Assembly (NCBI RefSeq): GCF_002929745.1
Contig: NZ_PJIQ01000001.1
Span: forward strand, 298,850 to 362,849
Source of the DNA: Arthrobacter sp. B1805
GTDB taxonomy: Bacteria > Actinomycetota > Actinomycetes > Actinomycetales > Micrococcaceae
DNA length: 64,000 nucleotides
Direction: 5' to 3'
Positions 53,818 through 62,777 of this stretch are shown piece by piece. Both the position numbers and the translations under genes were made by a program. The notes beneath the pieces are model-generated. The model made no database searches, was not told the origin of the DNA, and saw only the letters and a program-made list of their open reading frames with translations. Position 1 is the first letter of the stretch; every line of letters begins with the position of its first letter.

Positions 53818-54273
53818 ATGTCCAGCCCTCCCATCCCGCCACGTCATGGCCTGCAGCAGGACGGCGGGCCGTCGACCCTGCCGAAGGACGCCGTCGACGA
53901 TCCGGGCGCGGGAGGCAGAGCCGCCCCGTTGATCGATCTCCATGTCCTTCAGGACCTGGAGGACGACTTCTACGACCCGTCCGTGGTCGAGCGGTTCGCG
54001 CTGGACTTCTCGGCGACGCTCGACGGGAAGATTCGCCGCCTGGAGCAGCGGCTCCAGGACGATGACCTGGCAGGAGCCCAGGACGCCGTCCTCAGCCTGA
54101 CGACGTCGTCGGTGATGGTGGGGGCCCGACAGCTTGCCCACGCGACGCTGGCCGTCCAGCGGTTCGTCTCGGCCGCAGACCTCGACGCCTGCCGGCGCTC
54201 GATCACGCTGCTGCGCGCCTGTGCTTCCGACACCGAGCACGAGCTCCGCACCACTTACCCGAGGCGCCCCTGA
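53818..54273 (+). CDS. Hpt-like protein lacking the phospho-histidine
   Basis: 151 residues; residues about 40-145 are helical and align with histidine phosphotransfer domains. The motif that normally reads AHxLKGxxxxxG reads VLSLTTSSVMVG, so the phospho-acceptor is replaced by Leu92. The first 38 residues are a Pro/Gly-rich, hydrophilic leader. It lies between a histidine kinase and a second response regulator, on the strand opposite the latter. Such inactive Hpt folds can bind receivers or kinases as inhibitors. Confidence 0.62.
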   Translation: MSSPPIPPRHGLQQDGGPSTLPKDAVDDPGAGGRAAPLIDLHVLQDLEDDFYDPSVVERFALDFSATLDGKIRRLEQRLQDDDLAGAQDAVLSLTTSSVMVGARQLAHATLAVQRFVSAADLDACRRSITLLRACASDTEHELRTTYPRRP

Positions 54274-54286
54274 CTCCGACGGCCGC

Positions 54287-55120
54287 CTAGCGGGGATCGG
54301 CGCTCCGGGGCATGATGCGGAAGCCGACGCCGCGCACTGTGGTGATGAGGTCAGGGTCCGCGTCCGCCCTCGCGAGCTTCTGGCGGAGATTGGCGATGTG
54401 CACCTCGATCGCCCGCTCATCCGTGCGGCTGACGAAGTTGTAGCCGCGGTAGTCCGCGCCCCGAGATACCCGGACCAGTTCCTCCTTCGTCCGGACCGCC
54501 CCGTTGCTCCTCAGGAGTTCGTGCAACAGGTTGAACTCGGTCTTGGTCAATGGCAGTTCGACGCCGGTGCACGAGACGGTCCGGGCATCGCCGTCGAGTA
54601 CGAGGGCGCCGTGTGTCACGAGGTGACCCGTAGGGTCCTTGTCCGTGAGGTCTGCGATCGTCCCACTCGAAGCGATAGGCACGGACGACTGGAGCGGGAC
54701 GTCCTGGGCTTCCTCCACCTGCGGCTTCCGTCCGATGCGGGGCCGTCGGAGCATGGCGTCGATACGCGCGCGCAACTCGCGCGGGCGGAACGGCTTCAGG
54801 ACGTAGTCGTCCGCTCCCGCCTGCAGTGCCGTCAGGATGTCCATCTCCTCACTTCGTCCGCTCAGGACGATGACATAGCAGTCGGTCGTCGACCGGATCC
54901 GGCGTAGGACCTCATGCCCGTCGATGTCGGGCAGGCCGACGTCCAGGGTGACCACTGTCGGATGTTCGCTGCGCACGACGGCGACCCCGTCCCTGCCGGT
55001 CGCGGCGCCGCTGACCTTGAAACCACACTGCTCGAGGATGGCGCAGACGAGGTTCCGGATGTCCAGATCGTCCTCGATGACGACGGCCGAGCGGTAGTCC
55101 GTGGAGGGGGAGCTACTCAT
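54287..55120 (-). CDS. OmpR-family response regulator
   Basis: 277 residues. Receiver with Asp in VVTLDVGLPDIDG and lysine in VLKPFRPREL; an interdomain linker of about 55 residues, longer than usual; then a winged helix (RTDERAIEVHIANLRQKLA; ITTVRGVGFRI). ATG 55120 chosen at the receiver start. Convergent with the Hpt-like gene; no kinase of its own adjacent. Confidence 0.9.
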   Translation of the reverse strand: MSSSPSTDYRSAVVIEDDLDIRNLVCAILEQCGFKVSGAATGRDGVAVVRSEHPTVVTLDVGLPDIDGHEVLRRIRSTTDCYVIVLSGRSEEMDILTALQAGADDYVLKPFRPRELRARIDAMLRRPRIGRKPQVEEAQDVPLQSSVPIASSGTIADLTDKDPTGHLVTHGALVLDGDARTVSCTGVELPLTKTEFNLLHELLRSNGAVRTKEELVRVSRGADYRGYNFVSRTDERAIEVHIANLRQKLARADADPDLITTVRGVGFRIMPRSADPR

Positions 55121-55425
55121 GACCCGGAGCTCCGCGCCGGTTCCGCAGTGGCCAACGCCTGCCGGGATCAGGGTATGCGAGCGCGGCGAGATGGGCTGCT
55201 GCGGGGACCGTATGAAAGTGAGGTGTCCGAGGCATTCTTCGTGGACCTGTTCTTTTCGGCGGCCCGGCTGACCGCGTGGGTCCCGTGGCTTTGCGTCCCC
55301 GGCTCGCACCGGGTTTGCCCTTATCGACGAGCGGTTGCCCGCTCCTCGATATTAGCAACCGCAGGGGGTACTCGCGCGACCGGATACACCGCGCCTGTGC
55401 TCGGCTCGGGGCGGTATCCGCTCCT
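55121..55425. other. Intergenic region, no gene seen
   Basis: 305 bases between two minus-strand genes; presumably the promoter of the response regulator. A CCCGG/CCGGG hairpin near 55302 is the only structure noted. Confidence 0.4.
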
Positions 55426-56322
55426 TCACGGAACCACGGGCGCGGGCCGGCGGAGGACGGCGGCGGCCTGCCGCACAGCCTCGCCGACCGTCGCCAGGGC
55501 CGATGAGCCATGGCGCCACTGCTGCCAGTAGAGGCGAACGTCTACGGGGCCCCCGGGGGAAAGCGGCACGAGGCCCTGCGGGTCGTCGCCCAGTTCCAGC
55601 TCGGAGACGAGTCCCCAGCCCATGCCGAGCCTGATGGCGTCCGTGAACTCCTGGGCTGCAGGCACGTAGTGGCGCGGAGGATCGAGGACGCGGCGCGTCC
55701 GTGACCGGAGGTACTGGTCCTGAAGGTCGTCCTTCCGATCGAACACGATCACGGGGGCCAGGGCGAGCTGCTCCGCCGTCGCGCCGTCGCGGAACCATGT
55801 CTGCTGGAATTCACGCGCGCAGACGGGGATGTAGCGCATGATGCCCAGTGCATGGGAGGAGCAGCCGGGCATGGGCGCGCTGACGGACGTGATGGCCGCG
55901 GCCGCCGCGCCGCTGCGCAGCAGTTCGAGGGAGTACTCCTGGTCCTCGCGCAGCATTTCGATCTGCAGCGACTCGGCAACCGGAACCAGGGCGGGAAGCA
56001 CCCAGGTGTGCAGGGAATCGCCGTTGACCACGATCGTTATGCGCTGCCGCGGGCCGTCGTCGGACGCCTCGAGTTCGGAAGCCAGGTCCGCGGAGAGCAG
56101 ATCGAACTGGCGGGCGAATCGGACGATGGCGAGACCGGCCTCCGTCGGACGGAGTGGCCTGCTCCGCGTGATGACAGGGCGTCCCACGGCAACTTCCAGG
56201 GCACGGATGCGCTGACTGACCGCGCTGGGAGTCACCGAGAGGGCGGCGGCTGCGGCTTCGAAACTGCCCCCGCTCACGATTGCTGCAAGAGCATGCGCCT
56301 GAGCAGGATCGATCGGCTTCAT
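55426..56322 (-). CDS. LysR-family regulator, ArgP/LysG type
   Basis: 298 residues. LysR helix-turn-helix (FEAAAAALSVTPSAVSQRIRALE) and a periplasmic-binding-like effector domain. Divergent from a LysE-type exporter, the standard ArgP/LysG-ArgO/LysE arrangement in which lysine or arginine activates export. ATG 56322 chosen. Confidence 0.9.
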   Translation of the reverse strand: MKPIDPAQAHALAAIVSGGSFEAAAAALSVTPSAVSQRIRALEVAVGRPVITRSRPLRPTEAGLAIVRFARQFDLLSADLASELEASDDGPRQRITIVVNGDSLHTWVLPALVPVAESLQIEMLREDQEYSLELLRSGAAAAAITSVSAPMPGCSSHALGIMRYIPVCAREFQQTWFRDGATAEQLALAPVIVFDRKDDLQDQYLRSRTRRVLDPPRHYVPAAQEFTDAIRLGMGWGLVSELELGDDPQGLVPLSPGGPVDVRLYWQQWRHGSSALATVGEAVRQAAAVLRRPAPVVP

Positions 56323-56390
56323 TAGCAACTCTTACCACGCCGAAGAACGTTTAGCTGGCCTGAACGAGCGGATCAGCCTAGATTGAGTCG

Positions 56391-56993
56391 GTGCTCGCTT
56401 CCGCTGCCACCGGCCTCGCTGCCGGCCTCACCCTGATAGTCGCCATCGGTTCCCAGAATGCGTTCGTGCTCCGGCAAGGGCTGCGGCGCTCCCACGTGGT
56501 GCTCGTCGTGACCGTCTGTGCGTTCTCGGACCTCGTGCTCATCGCGCTCGGGGTCGGGGGCCTCGGGGCTGTCATCGAGCGGATGCCGATTCTCCTCGAG
56601 GTGGTGCGGTGGGCGGGTGCTGCCTTCCTGGCCGGGTACGCCGTGCTGGCCGCGCGACGAGCCGTGACAGGGGAGGAGCTCGACACGTCCGGGGAGCGCA
56701 GCGAGATGTCCTGGCGCACCGCTCTCGGGACCTGCCTCGCCCTGACCTGGCTGAACCCGCACGTGTATCTCGACACAGTCCTCCTGCTCGGGTCCCTGGC
56801 GAGTACTCACGGTACGCCGGGCAAGTGGTGGTTCGCGGCGGGTGCGGGACTTGGAAGCCTCCTCTGGTTCACCGCACTCGGCGTCGGTGCCCGGTACCTC
56901 GCGCCACTCTTCGAGCGGCGTTCTGCATGGCGCGTGCTCGACGCGCTGATCGCCGTCGTCATGCTCGCCCTGGCGGTCACGCTGGTCGTTTGA
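56391..56993 (+). CDS. LysE/ArgO-type basic amino acid exporter
   Basis: 200 residues, about six helices. GSQNAFVLRQGLRRSHV and LTWLNPHVYLDTVLLLG are the family signatures. GTG 56391 lies at the extreme 5' end of the likely transcript with a CTAGAT-like -10 nearby, so a leaderless mRNA is possible. Export of lysine/arginine under ArgP-type control. Confidence 0.9.
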   Translation: MLASAATGLAAGLTLIVAIGSQNAFVLRQGLRRSHVVLVVTVCAFSDLVLIALGVGGLGAVIERMPILLEVVRWAGAAFLAGYAVLAARRAVTGEELDTSGERSEMSWRTALGTCLALTWLNPHVYLDTVLLLGSLASTHGTPGKWWFAAGAGLGSLLWFTALGVGARYLAPLFERRSAWRVLDALIAVVMLALAVTLVV

Positions 56994-57081
56994 CCAGAAG
57001 ATGCAGGTCTCACGGCCACGGCACAAGAAGGGGTGAAGGCAGCCGGTCCCGGCGCCGCTGACGACGGCTCCCGGTCAGGAT

Positions 57082-57324
57082 TCAGGTGTCCTGGCCGGCC
57101 TGGTCCTCGCCGTTGGCGTGCTCCTCGATCCAGTCCGTCGCCGCGTCGGAGAGGAAGACACCAGCGGGGCCTCGCTGTCCCAGCCACCATGCGTCCGACG
57201 CCACGAGGCCGCCGGCCCTGCTGATGTCGGCGACGACCTCGGGCGTCAGCGCCTCACCGTTGTGGGCAACCAGCCACTCGCGCGTTCCGGGCATGACGCG
57301 CGTCCACCACTGTTCAAGGTCCAT
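57082..57324 (-). CDS. Hypothetical protein (80 aa)
   Basis: 80 residues, soluble, with many Trp (DLEQWWTRVMPGTREWLVAHNG; DAWWLGQRGPAG) and an acidic end. Compact actinobacterial small protein; no family named. Lies between the exporter and the arsenic island. Confidence 0.6.
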   Translation of the reverse strand: MDLEQWWTRVMPGTREWLVAHNGEALTPEVVADISRAGGLVASDAWWLGQRGPAGVFLSDAATDWIEEHANGEDQAGQDT

Positions 57325-57357
57325 ATCGGCAGTATGTATCGCTCGGCCACGGACGGG

Positions 57358-57531
57358 CTAGGGGGAGCTGCCGGAACAGTTCGTGGACATGCCTGTCGAT
57401 GTCGTCGCGTACCAGCCGCACGCGCTCGATGCCGTCGATGCCGCGCGTACCCGGTCTCCCTCCGCTGCCATCTGCGACTTGCCTGCGTTCTTCACGCAGA
57501 TGGCGGCCGGCTTCCGGGTCTTGAAGGTCAT
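57358..57531 (-). pseudogene. Internally deleted arsenate reductase (arsC relic)
   Basis: In one frame CVKNAGKSQMAA (N-terminal P-loop of the one-cysteine ArsC), in another frame RGIDGIERVRLVRDDID (its C-terminal block), separated by only about 10 codons instead of about 80. Both blocks match the intact gene at 60405. An internal deletion has joined the two ends. Inactive. Confidence 0.75.
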
Positions 57532-57576
57532 CGGGCGCTGCTGCGGTCTGAAGCGGTGAGCGCGGAGGCGAGTGCA

Positions 57577-59082
57577 TCAGCCCGGACGCCCGCCTGGGGT
57601 TCGGTCAGTAGTCGGGGCGCCGGAACGGCCATGAACTGTGCCGGTGGGGAAGCCGATCGTGACCAGCTGCGGCGCGGAACAGCACCCACCAGCATCAGCA
57701 CCAGGTGCACCGGTTCCACAGGACGCACCAGCGGTCTCACTGGTGTTGCTGGATGGAGTTGCTGCGGGTGTGTCGCAAGAGCCCCCGAGGTCGGTGCTGC
57801 AGACCCCTGTCTCGGGCAGTTCCAGCTGGAGCCTGGACGCGGCCTCTGAGTCACCGGCGATCGCGGCTGTCACGGAGCGGACCTGCTCGTACCCGGTGGC
57901 GAGCAGAAAGGTAGGTGCTCGCCCGTAGGACTTCATCCCGACAAGATAGAAGTCTCTTTCCGGGTGGGCGAGGACACCCGCGCCGTGGGCTGGGACTGTA
58001 CCGCAGGAGTGGAACTCCGGGTCGATGAGGGGCCCGAGTGCACGCGGCGCTTCGACTGCCGGGTCGAGTTCCAGGCGTAGTTCGCGCAGCATGTCCAGGT
58101 TCGGCCGAAATCCGGTAGCGGGTACGAGGACGTCGACGTCGATGGTGCGGGGCCCTTCCGGCGTCGACGCGATCACGGCCAGGCCGGAATCGGTCGGGTC
58201 GAGGTTCGTGACGGTGAGGTTCGTGACGAGCTCGATGACGCCATCGTTCACGAGGGTCCGTAGCCGGCTGCCGAGCTGCCCGCGGGCGGGCAGGCCGTCG
58301 AGGACCCCGCCTCCGTAAAGGCGCCGAGCGGATCCGCTGCCGCGGACCGCCCAGAGGATGCGGGTGCCGGGTTCGTTCTTGGCAACCTGGCCGAGGTTGA
58401 TGAGGGTGTTCGCGGCCGAATGTCCGGCGCCGACGACCATGACAGTCCTCCCGGCGAAACGCTCCCGCTCGGCACCGACGACGTCGGGCAGCGCGGTGGT
58501 GATGAATGCGCCTGCTGTATCTTCGCCGGGTGCCGGGAGTCCTGCCTGACCGAGCGGGTTGGGCTGGCTCCAGGTTCCGGAGGCGTCGATGACGGCACGA
58601 ACGAGGTGATCCGTGGTGCCCTCGTGGCTGCTGACGCGAACGAGGAACGGGGTGGTGTCACGGTCCTTCGTGCGGGTCTTGTCCATCCCAAGCCGAGTGA
58701 CAGCGGTGACCGTGCTTCTGAAGTGCAGGGCCTCCTTGATTGCGGGGGTGGCGGCGAGGGGTTCGAGGTAGGACTCTACGAGCTCACGCCCATACGGAAG
58801 GGCGGTCTGGCGGGGCTCGACCCACCCACTGGGCTCGAGCAGGCGCCGGGCTGCGGGGTCGATGTTGTACTGCCAGGGTGAGAAGAGGCGGATGTGCGCC
58901 CACTGCCGGACAGCCGCTCCGACGCTGTCACCCTGCTCGAACACGATCGGGGTCAACCCCTGCTCGAGGAGGTTCACGGCTGCGGACAGGCCGATCGGAC
59001 CGGCGCCGATCACCGCGACCGGCAGATTCTTCATGGCGTCCTCGGTTGCGTGGATGTTTGCGGTGACGGTGGTGTCAGACAT
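57577..59082 (-). CDS. ArsO-like flavin-dependent monooxygenase
   Basis: 501 residues. FAD motif VAVIGAGPIGLSAAVNLLEQG, NADP motif VMVVGAGHSAANTLINLG, and RRLYGGGVLDGLPARGQLG; resembles the ArsO/BVMO-like flavoproteins found in arsenic islands. The last 60 residues are cysteine-rich (CSTDLGGSC; CGTGAPGADAGGCC), which could bind As(III). ATG 59082 has GAGGAG upstream. Downstream of arsC on the minus strand. Confidence 0.78.
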   Translation of the reverse strand: MSDTTVTANIHATEDAMKNLPVAVIGAGPIGLSAAVNLLEQGLTPIVFEQGDSVGAAVRQWAHIRLFSPWQYNIDPAARRLLEPSGWVEPRQTALPYGRELVESYLEPLAATPAIKEALHFRSTVTAVTRLGMDKTRTKDRDTTPFLVRVSSHEGTTDHLVRAVIDASGTWSQPNPLGQAGLPAPGEDTAGAFITTALPDVVGAERERFAGRTVMVVGAGHSAANTLINLGQVAKNEPGTRILWAVRGSGSARRLYGGGVLDGLPARGQLGSRLRTLVNDGVIELVTNLTVTNLDPTDSGLAVIASTPEGPRTIDVDVLVPATGFRPNLDMLRELRLELDPAVEAPRALGPLIDPEFHSCGTVPAHGAGVLAHPERDFYLVGMKSYGRAPTFLLATGYEQVRSVTAAIAGDSEAASRLQLELPETGVCSTDLGGSCDTPAATPSSNTSETAGASCGTGAPGADAGGCCSAPQLVTIGFPTGTVHGRSGAPTTDRTPGGRPG

Positions 59083-59268
59083 GGGCGTTCTCCTCGATGA
59101 GAGCGGTCGCGATACTGGGGGCGTCCTCGAGTGCTGCAAGGTTTCGTTCCGCATCCAGGGCTGCAGCGCAGCCCAATCCTGCCGCAGCGATGGCTTGCCG
59201 GTTTTCTACCTAAGGAATGGGCCGCATGTGCTGCAGCCGTTGTGCCTGATGAACGCGCAGCGCCGACG

Positions 59269-59751
59269 TCAGGCCGTGGTGCTGGTCCCGTTGATGGGCA
59301 GGAGTTCGCTGATGAGCTGTTCGATGCGGCCTTTGATCTCGTCGCGGATCGGGCGGACGGACTCGACGCCCTTGCCGGCGGGGTCTTCGAGGACCCAGTC
59401 CTCGTACCTCTTGCCGGGGAAGTACGGGCACTCGTCTCCGCAGCCCATCGTGACGACGACGTCGGAGGCCTTCACGGCTTCGGGGGTGAGGATCTTCGGG
59501 GTCTCGGCGGTGATGTCGATGCCCTCCTCCTTCATCGCCGCGACCGCTGCCGGATTGACCTGCTCGGCCGGCTGGGAGCCGGCTGACAGGACCTCGATGC
59601 GCCCCTCGGACAGGTGGTTCAGGTAGGCCGCGGCCATCTGCGACCGGCCCGCATTGTGGACGCACACGAACAGGACCGACGGTTTCTTCCCCGCCAGAAC
59701 ATCAGCCGAACCGTTGGTCTCAGGGGTATCTTCTGCTGTCTCGGTGGTCAT
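59269..59751 (-). CDS. arsC: Arsenate reductase, three-cysteine LMW-PTP type
   Basis: 160 residues. P-loop FVCVHNAGRSQMAA with Cys30 and Arg36, and TMGCGDECPYFPGK with Cys104 and Cys108. Three cysteines fit the thioredoxin-coupled mechanism, with a disulfide relay. Reduces arsenate to arsenite. ATG 59751 preceded by AAGGATC; an Acidic N-terminal leader of about 20 residues is unusual. Confidence 0.88.
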   Translation of the reverse strand: MTTETAEDTPETNGSADVLAGKKPSVLFVCVHNAGRSQMAAAYLNHLSEGRIEVLSAGSQPAEQVNPAAVAAMKEEGIDITAETPKILTPEAVKASDVVVTMGCGDECPYFPGKRYEDWVLEDPAGKGVESVRPIRDEIKGRIEQLISELLPINGTSTTA

Positions 59752-59861
59752 GGTGATCCTTCGGGTCTCGCTCTGTCCCGGTGCTTCGGACAGGCCTCGT
59801 GAACAGTGGATAGGAGTCGAACAGCTCACTGGTACTCGCCTATGCGGACACCTTCAGAGAG

Positions 59862-59912
59862 ATTGACTGACTTCGATAGTGAGTATGAGGAGCTATATCG
59901 ACGGTTGTCAAT
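59862..59912. promoter_or_regulatory. Nested dyad, arsR-arsC divergent control region
   Basis: Outer arms ATTGAC (59862-59867)/GTCAAT (59907-59912) and inner arms TCGATA (59873-59878)/TATCGA (59896-59901) share one centre at 59887. The outer arms contain -35 elements for both directions: TTGACT rightwards, TTGACA leftwards with CATACT 18 bases on. Confidence 0.65.
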
Positions 59913-59932
59913 GTATGGGTATGCTGGGTGGC

Positions 59933-60334
59933 ATGACGACGATCTCCGAGTGCCGAACCGCGGACCTCGCAACCACCGAACTGGCTGATGCTGCAGCGGA
60001 TGATCTTGTTGATGGGGGTCGGTGCTGCGTGCCGTCCGGGGCGCCGGCGATGAGCGCGGAGCGGGCTGAGGCGTTGTCCAAGCAGTTCAAGGCGATCGCT
60101 GATCCGAACCGGTTGCGTCTGGTCTCGCTGATTTCCTCCAGCGCCGAGAACGAGGCCTGCGTGTGCGACCTCACCGAGCCGTTGGATCTCGGGCAGCCCA
60201 CGGTGTCACATCATCTGAAGATCCTCGTCGACGCCGGGATCCTGCACCGTGAGAAGCGCGGCGTGTGGGCGTACTTCTCCATCGTGCCCGGGGCCTTGGA
60301 CGTTCTCGCCGGCGTCCTCACCGAACCCAAGTAA
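59933..60334 (+). CDS. arsR: ArsR-type arsenite-responsive repressor
   Basis: 133 residues. Winged helix LDLGQPTVSHHLKILVDAGILHREKRG. Cys31-Cys32 in GRCCVPSG and Cys76, Cys78 in EACVCDL could form the As(III) site; the N-terminal Cys pair is known from the Corynebacterium ArsR type. Start at ATG 59933 lacks a clear ribosome site, and nearby in-frame ATGs (59915, 59921) are alternatives. Confidence 0.88.
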   Translation: MTTISECRTADLATTELADAAADDLVDGGRCCVPSGAPAMSAERAEALSKQFKAIADPNRLRLVSLISSSAENEACVCDLTEPLDLGQPTVSHHLKILVDAGILHREKRGVWAYFSIVPGALDVLAGVLTEPK

Positions 60335-60404
60335 CACCCCCGGCAGCCTCCCTGGGTCCTGACCGGTTCCTGCCTGACCCTGTTTTCCTCCCTACCGACC
60401 AGAA

Positions 60405-60839
60405 GTGAGTACTCCTGTGAGTTTCAAGGCCGACAAACCCTCTGTCCTGTTCGTGTGTGTGAAGAACGGGGGCAAGTCGCAGATGGCCGCTGGTCTCATG
60501 GACAAGGTTGCCGGCGAGTCCGTGACCACCGCCTCCGCCGGGTCCAAGCCCGGGTCCGCGGTCAACGACCTCTCCGCCCAGGTCCTGGCCGAAGTCGGGG
60601 TCGACATCACCCAGAACGTGCCTCGTCACATCACCGCCGAGGATCAGCAGCAGGCGGACCTTGTCGTGATCCTCGGTCCTGAAGCCCAGGTCGACGAGGT
60701 CGAAGGCACCCTGTACGAGCGCTGGAACACCGACGAGCCCAGCGACCGCGGCATCGACGGCATCGATCGCATGCGCCTTGTCCGCGACGACATCCTCGAG
60801 CGCGTCACTGCCCTCCACACCACCCTCACCACCCGCTAA
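60405..60839 (+). CDS. arsC: Arsenate reductase, one-cysteine (mycothiol-type)
   Basis: 144 residues. P-loop VCVKNGGKSQMAA with Cys18 as the only cysteine and Lys in the position usually Arg; this matches the Corynebacterium ArsC1/2 group that reduces arsenate through a mycothiol adduct and mycoredoxin. Ends with RGIDGIDRMRLVRDDI. GTG 60405 chosen; GTG 60417 possible. Confidence 0.86.
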   Translation: MSTPVSFKADKPSVLFVCVKNGGKSQMAAGLMDKVAGESVTTASAGSKPGSAVNDLSAQVLAEVGVDITQNVPRHITAEDQQQADLVVILGPEAQVDEVEGTLYERWNTDEPSDRGIDGIDRMRLVRDDILERVTALHTTLTTR

Positions 60840-60997
60840 CCCCAACCCCACCGCTTCTCGCCCGGGCGACAACGGTTACGATCGACTGCCCTGTTCGCCT
60901 GGTGTTCAATTCCGAGCCCGTCGCGACCTCACCACGCATCCGCAGGTGAGTTCGTCCGTGCGTTTCTTCCTGCCCTCCTGTTAGGAGCCCTGCTGCC

Positions 60998-62524
60998 ATG
61001 ACTGCCATGACCGTGGTCGCTGTGCTGATCTTCCTCGCCACCCTGACTCTGGTCATCTGGCAACCCAAGGGCCTCGGCATCGGCTGGTCGGCCCTGGGTG
61101 GGGCCGCGGTCGCGCTGATCACGACAGTCGTGAGCCTGTCGGACATCCCGGTCGTGTGGGACATCGTCTGGAACGCGACCTTCGCGTTCGTAGCGATCGT
61201 GATCATCTCCCTCATCCTCGACGAGGCCGGGTTCTTCACATGGGCGGCCCTGCACGTCGCCCGCTGGGGGCGGGGCAACGGGCGCCTTCTGTTCACCCTG
61301 ATCGTCCTGCTCGGGGCAGCGATCGCGGCGGTATTCGCCAATGACGGGGCGGCCCTGATCCTCACCCCGATCGTCATTCAGATGCTCCTGGCCCTCAAAT
61401 TCCCGCCCAAGGCATCCCTCGGGTTCGTCATTGCATGCGGGTTCATCGCCGACGCCGGCAGCCTGCCGCTGGTGGTGTCGAATCTCGTGAACATCGTCAC
61501 CGCGGACTTCTTCGACATCAGCTTCGCCCGCTACGCCGTCGTCATGGTTCCCGTCGGCATCGCGTCCGTCGCAGCCAGTCTCGGTGTGCTTTTGCTGTTC
61601 TTCCGCAAAGTCATCCCCCGAACCTACGACGTCACCGCCCTCGAGACCCCGAAGACGGCCATCGCGGATCCGCTGACCTTCACGACCGGTTGGGTGGTTC
61701 TCGGCGTCCTGCTCATCGGCTACTTCGCCGCTGAACCACTGCACATCCCGCTCTCGGCCGTCGCCGGCCTCGGCGCCGTCGTCCTCATGATCGTCGCATC
61801 CCGCAAACCTGCCTTCCTCTTTCCCCGGGCCGCAGCTACGCAGGCGGAAATGTCCGGAGCTGATGCTCCTGGTCGGACTGCGGACCCCGATTACGAATCA
61901 ATCGGTGCAGTTCACCGCTCTACTGGTGGCATCGCGAGCAGTGCTCACCCAGCCTCCGACAAGAGCAACTCGGACGTGAACGACGGCTTGTCCCTCTCCT
62001 CAGCTGGTGGCGGTGCGGTGCTTCCGAACGGGCGGATCTCGGTACCGCGGATCCTCCGTGAGGCGCCCTGGCAGATCGTCCTGTTCTCCATCGGCATGTA
62101 CCTCGTCGTCTACGGGTTGCGGAACCAGGGCCTCACCAATGAGCTCGCCGGCGTCTTCTCGGCCATCGGCGACAACGGTGTGCTCATCACCGCTCTCGGC
62201 GTCGGCGTTATCGTCGCGGTCCTTGCGTCCCTGATGAACAACATGCCCACAGTCCTGATTGCATCGCTGGCCATCGGGTCCGCCGGAGCCGCCGGGTTGA
62301 CGCAGGAAGCGATGATCTACGCCAACGTCATCGGCTCCGACCTCGGCCCGAAAATCACCCCCATCGGCAGCCTCGCGACCCTCCTGTGGCTGCATGTTCT
62401 GGACCGCAAGGGCATCCACATCGGCTGGGGCCAGTACTTCCGCGTCGGCATCGTCCTGACCATCCCCGTGCTGATCATCACCCTCCTCGCCCTCGCAGGA
62501 TGGCTCACGCTCATCGGCATCTAG
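60998..62524 (+). CDS. arsB: ArsB arsenite efflux antiporter
   Basis: 508 residues, about 12 helices, ArsB fold: [82 protein letters not shown]. Canonical ArsB has about 430 residues; the excess is in the central cytoplasmic loop, about 268-350, Ser/Gly/Asp-rich. Exports As(III) by proton antiport. GGAG precedes ATG 60998. Confidence 0.92.
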   Translation: MTAMTVVAVLIFLATLTLVIWQPKGLGIGWSALGGAAVALITTVVSLSDIPVVWDIVWNATFAFVAIVIISLILDEAGFFTWAALHVARWGRGNGRLLFTLIVLLGAAIAAVFANDGAALILTPIVIQMLLALKFPPKASLGFVIACGFIADAGSLPLVVSNLVNIVTADFFDISFARYAVVMVPVGIASVAASLGVLLLFFRKVIPRTYDVTALETPKTAIADPLTFTTGWVVLGVLLIGYFAAEPLHIPLSAVAGLGAVVLMIVASRKPAFLFPRAAATQAEMSGADAPGRTADPDYESIGAVHRSTGGIASSAHPASDKSNSDVNDGLSLSSAGGGAVLPNGRISVPRILREAPWQIVLFSIGMYLVVYGLRNQGLTNELAGVFSAIGDNGVLITALGVGVIVAVLASLMNNMPTVLIASLAIGSAGAAGLTQEAMIYANVIGSDLGPKITPIGSLATLLWLHVLDRKGIHIGWGQYFRVGIVLTIPVLIITLLALAGWLTLIGI

Positions 62525-62777
62525 GCGGGTAGCCTACGATGCCACCCATGGCGGAGTCACTTACCGACCTTCTGGTGGGAAGCGTGCGGATGCCCACGCG
62601 ACGGTCATGCTGAAGTAGAAGGCGTCGAGCAACACGGCCATCGGCTTGCTCGACACCATGCACGCCCGCGGGTGTCGTGGAGAACGGCGCGGACGCGGGG
62701 TCGGGCGGGGCAGCGTCGGCCGGCCCGCTCTGCTGACTCCCCGCCTACCGCACAGGCAACGCGGGTACCGTGGGCGG

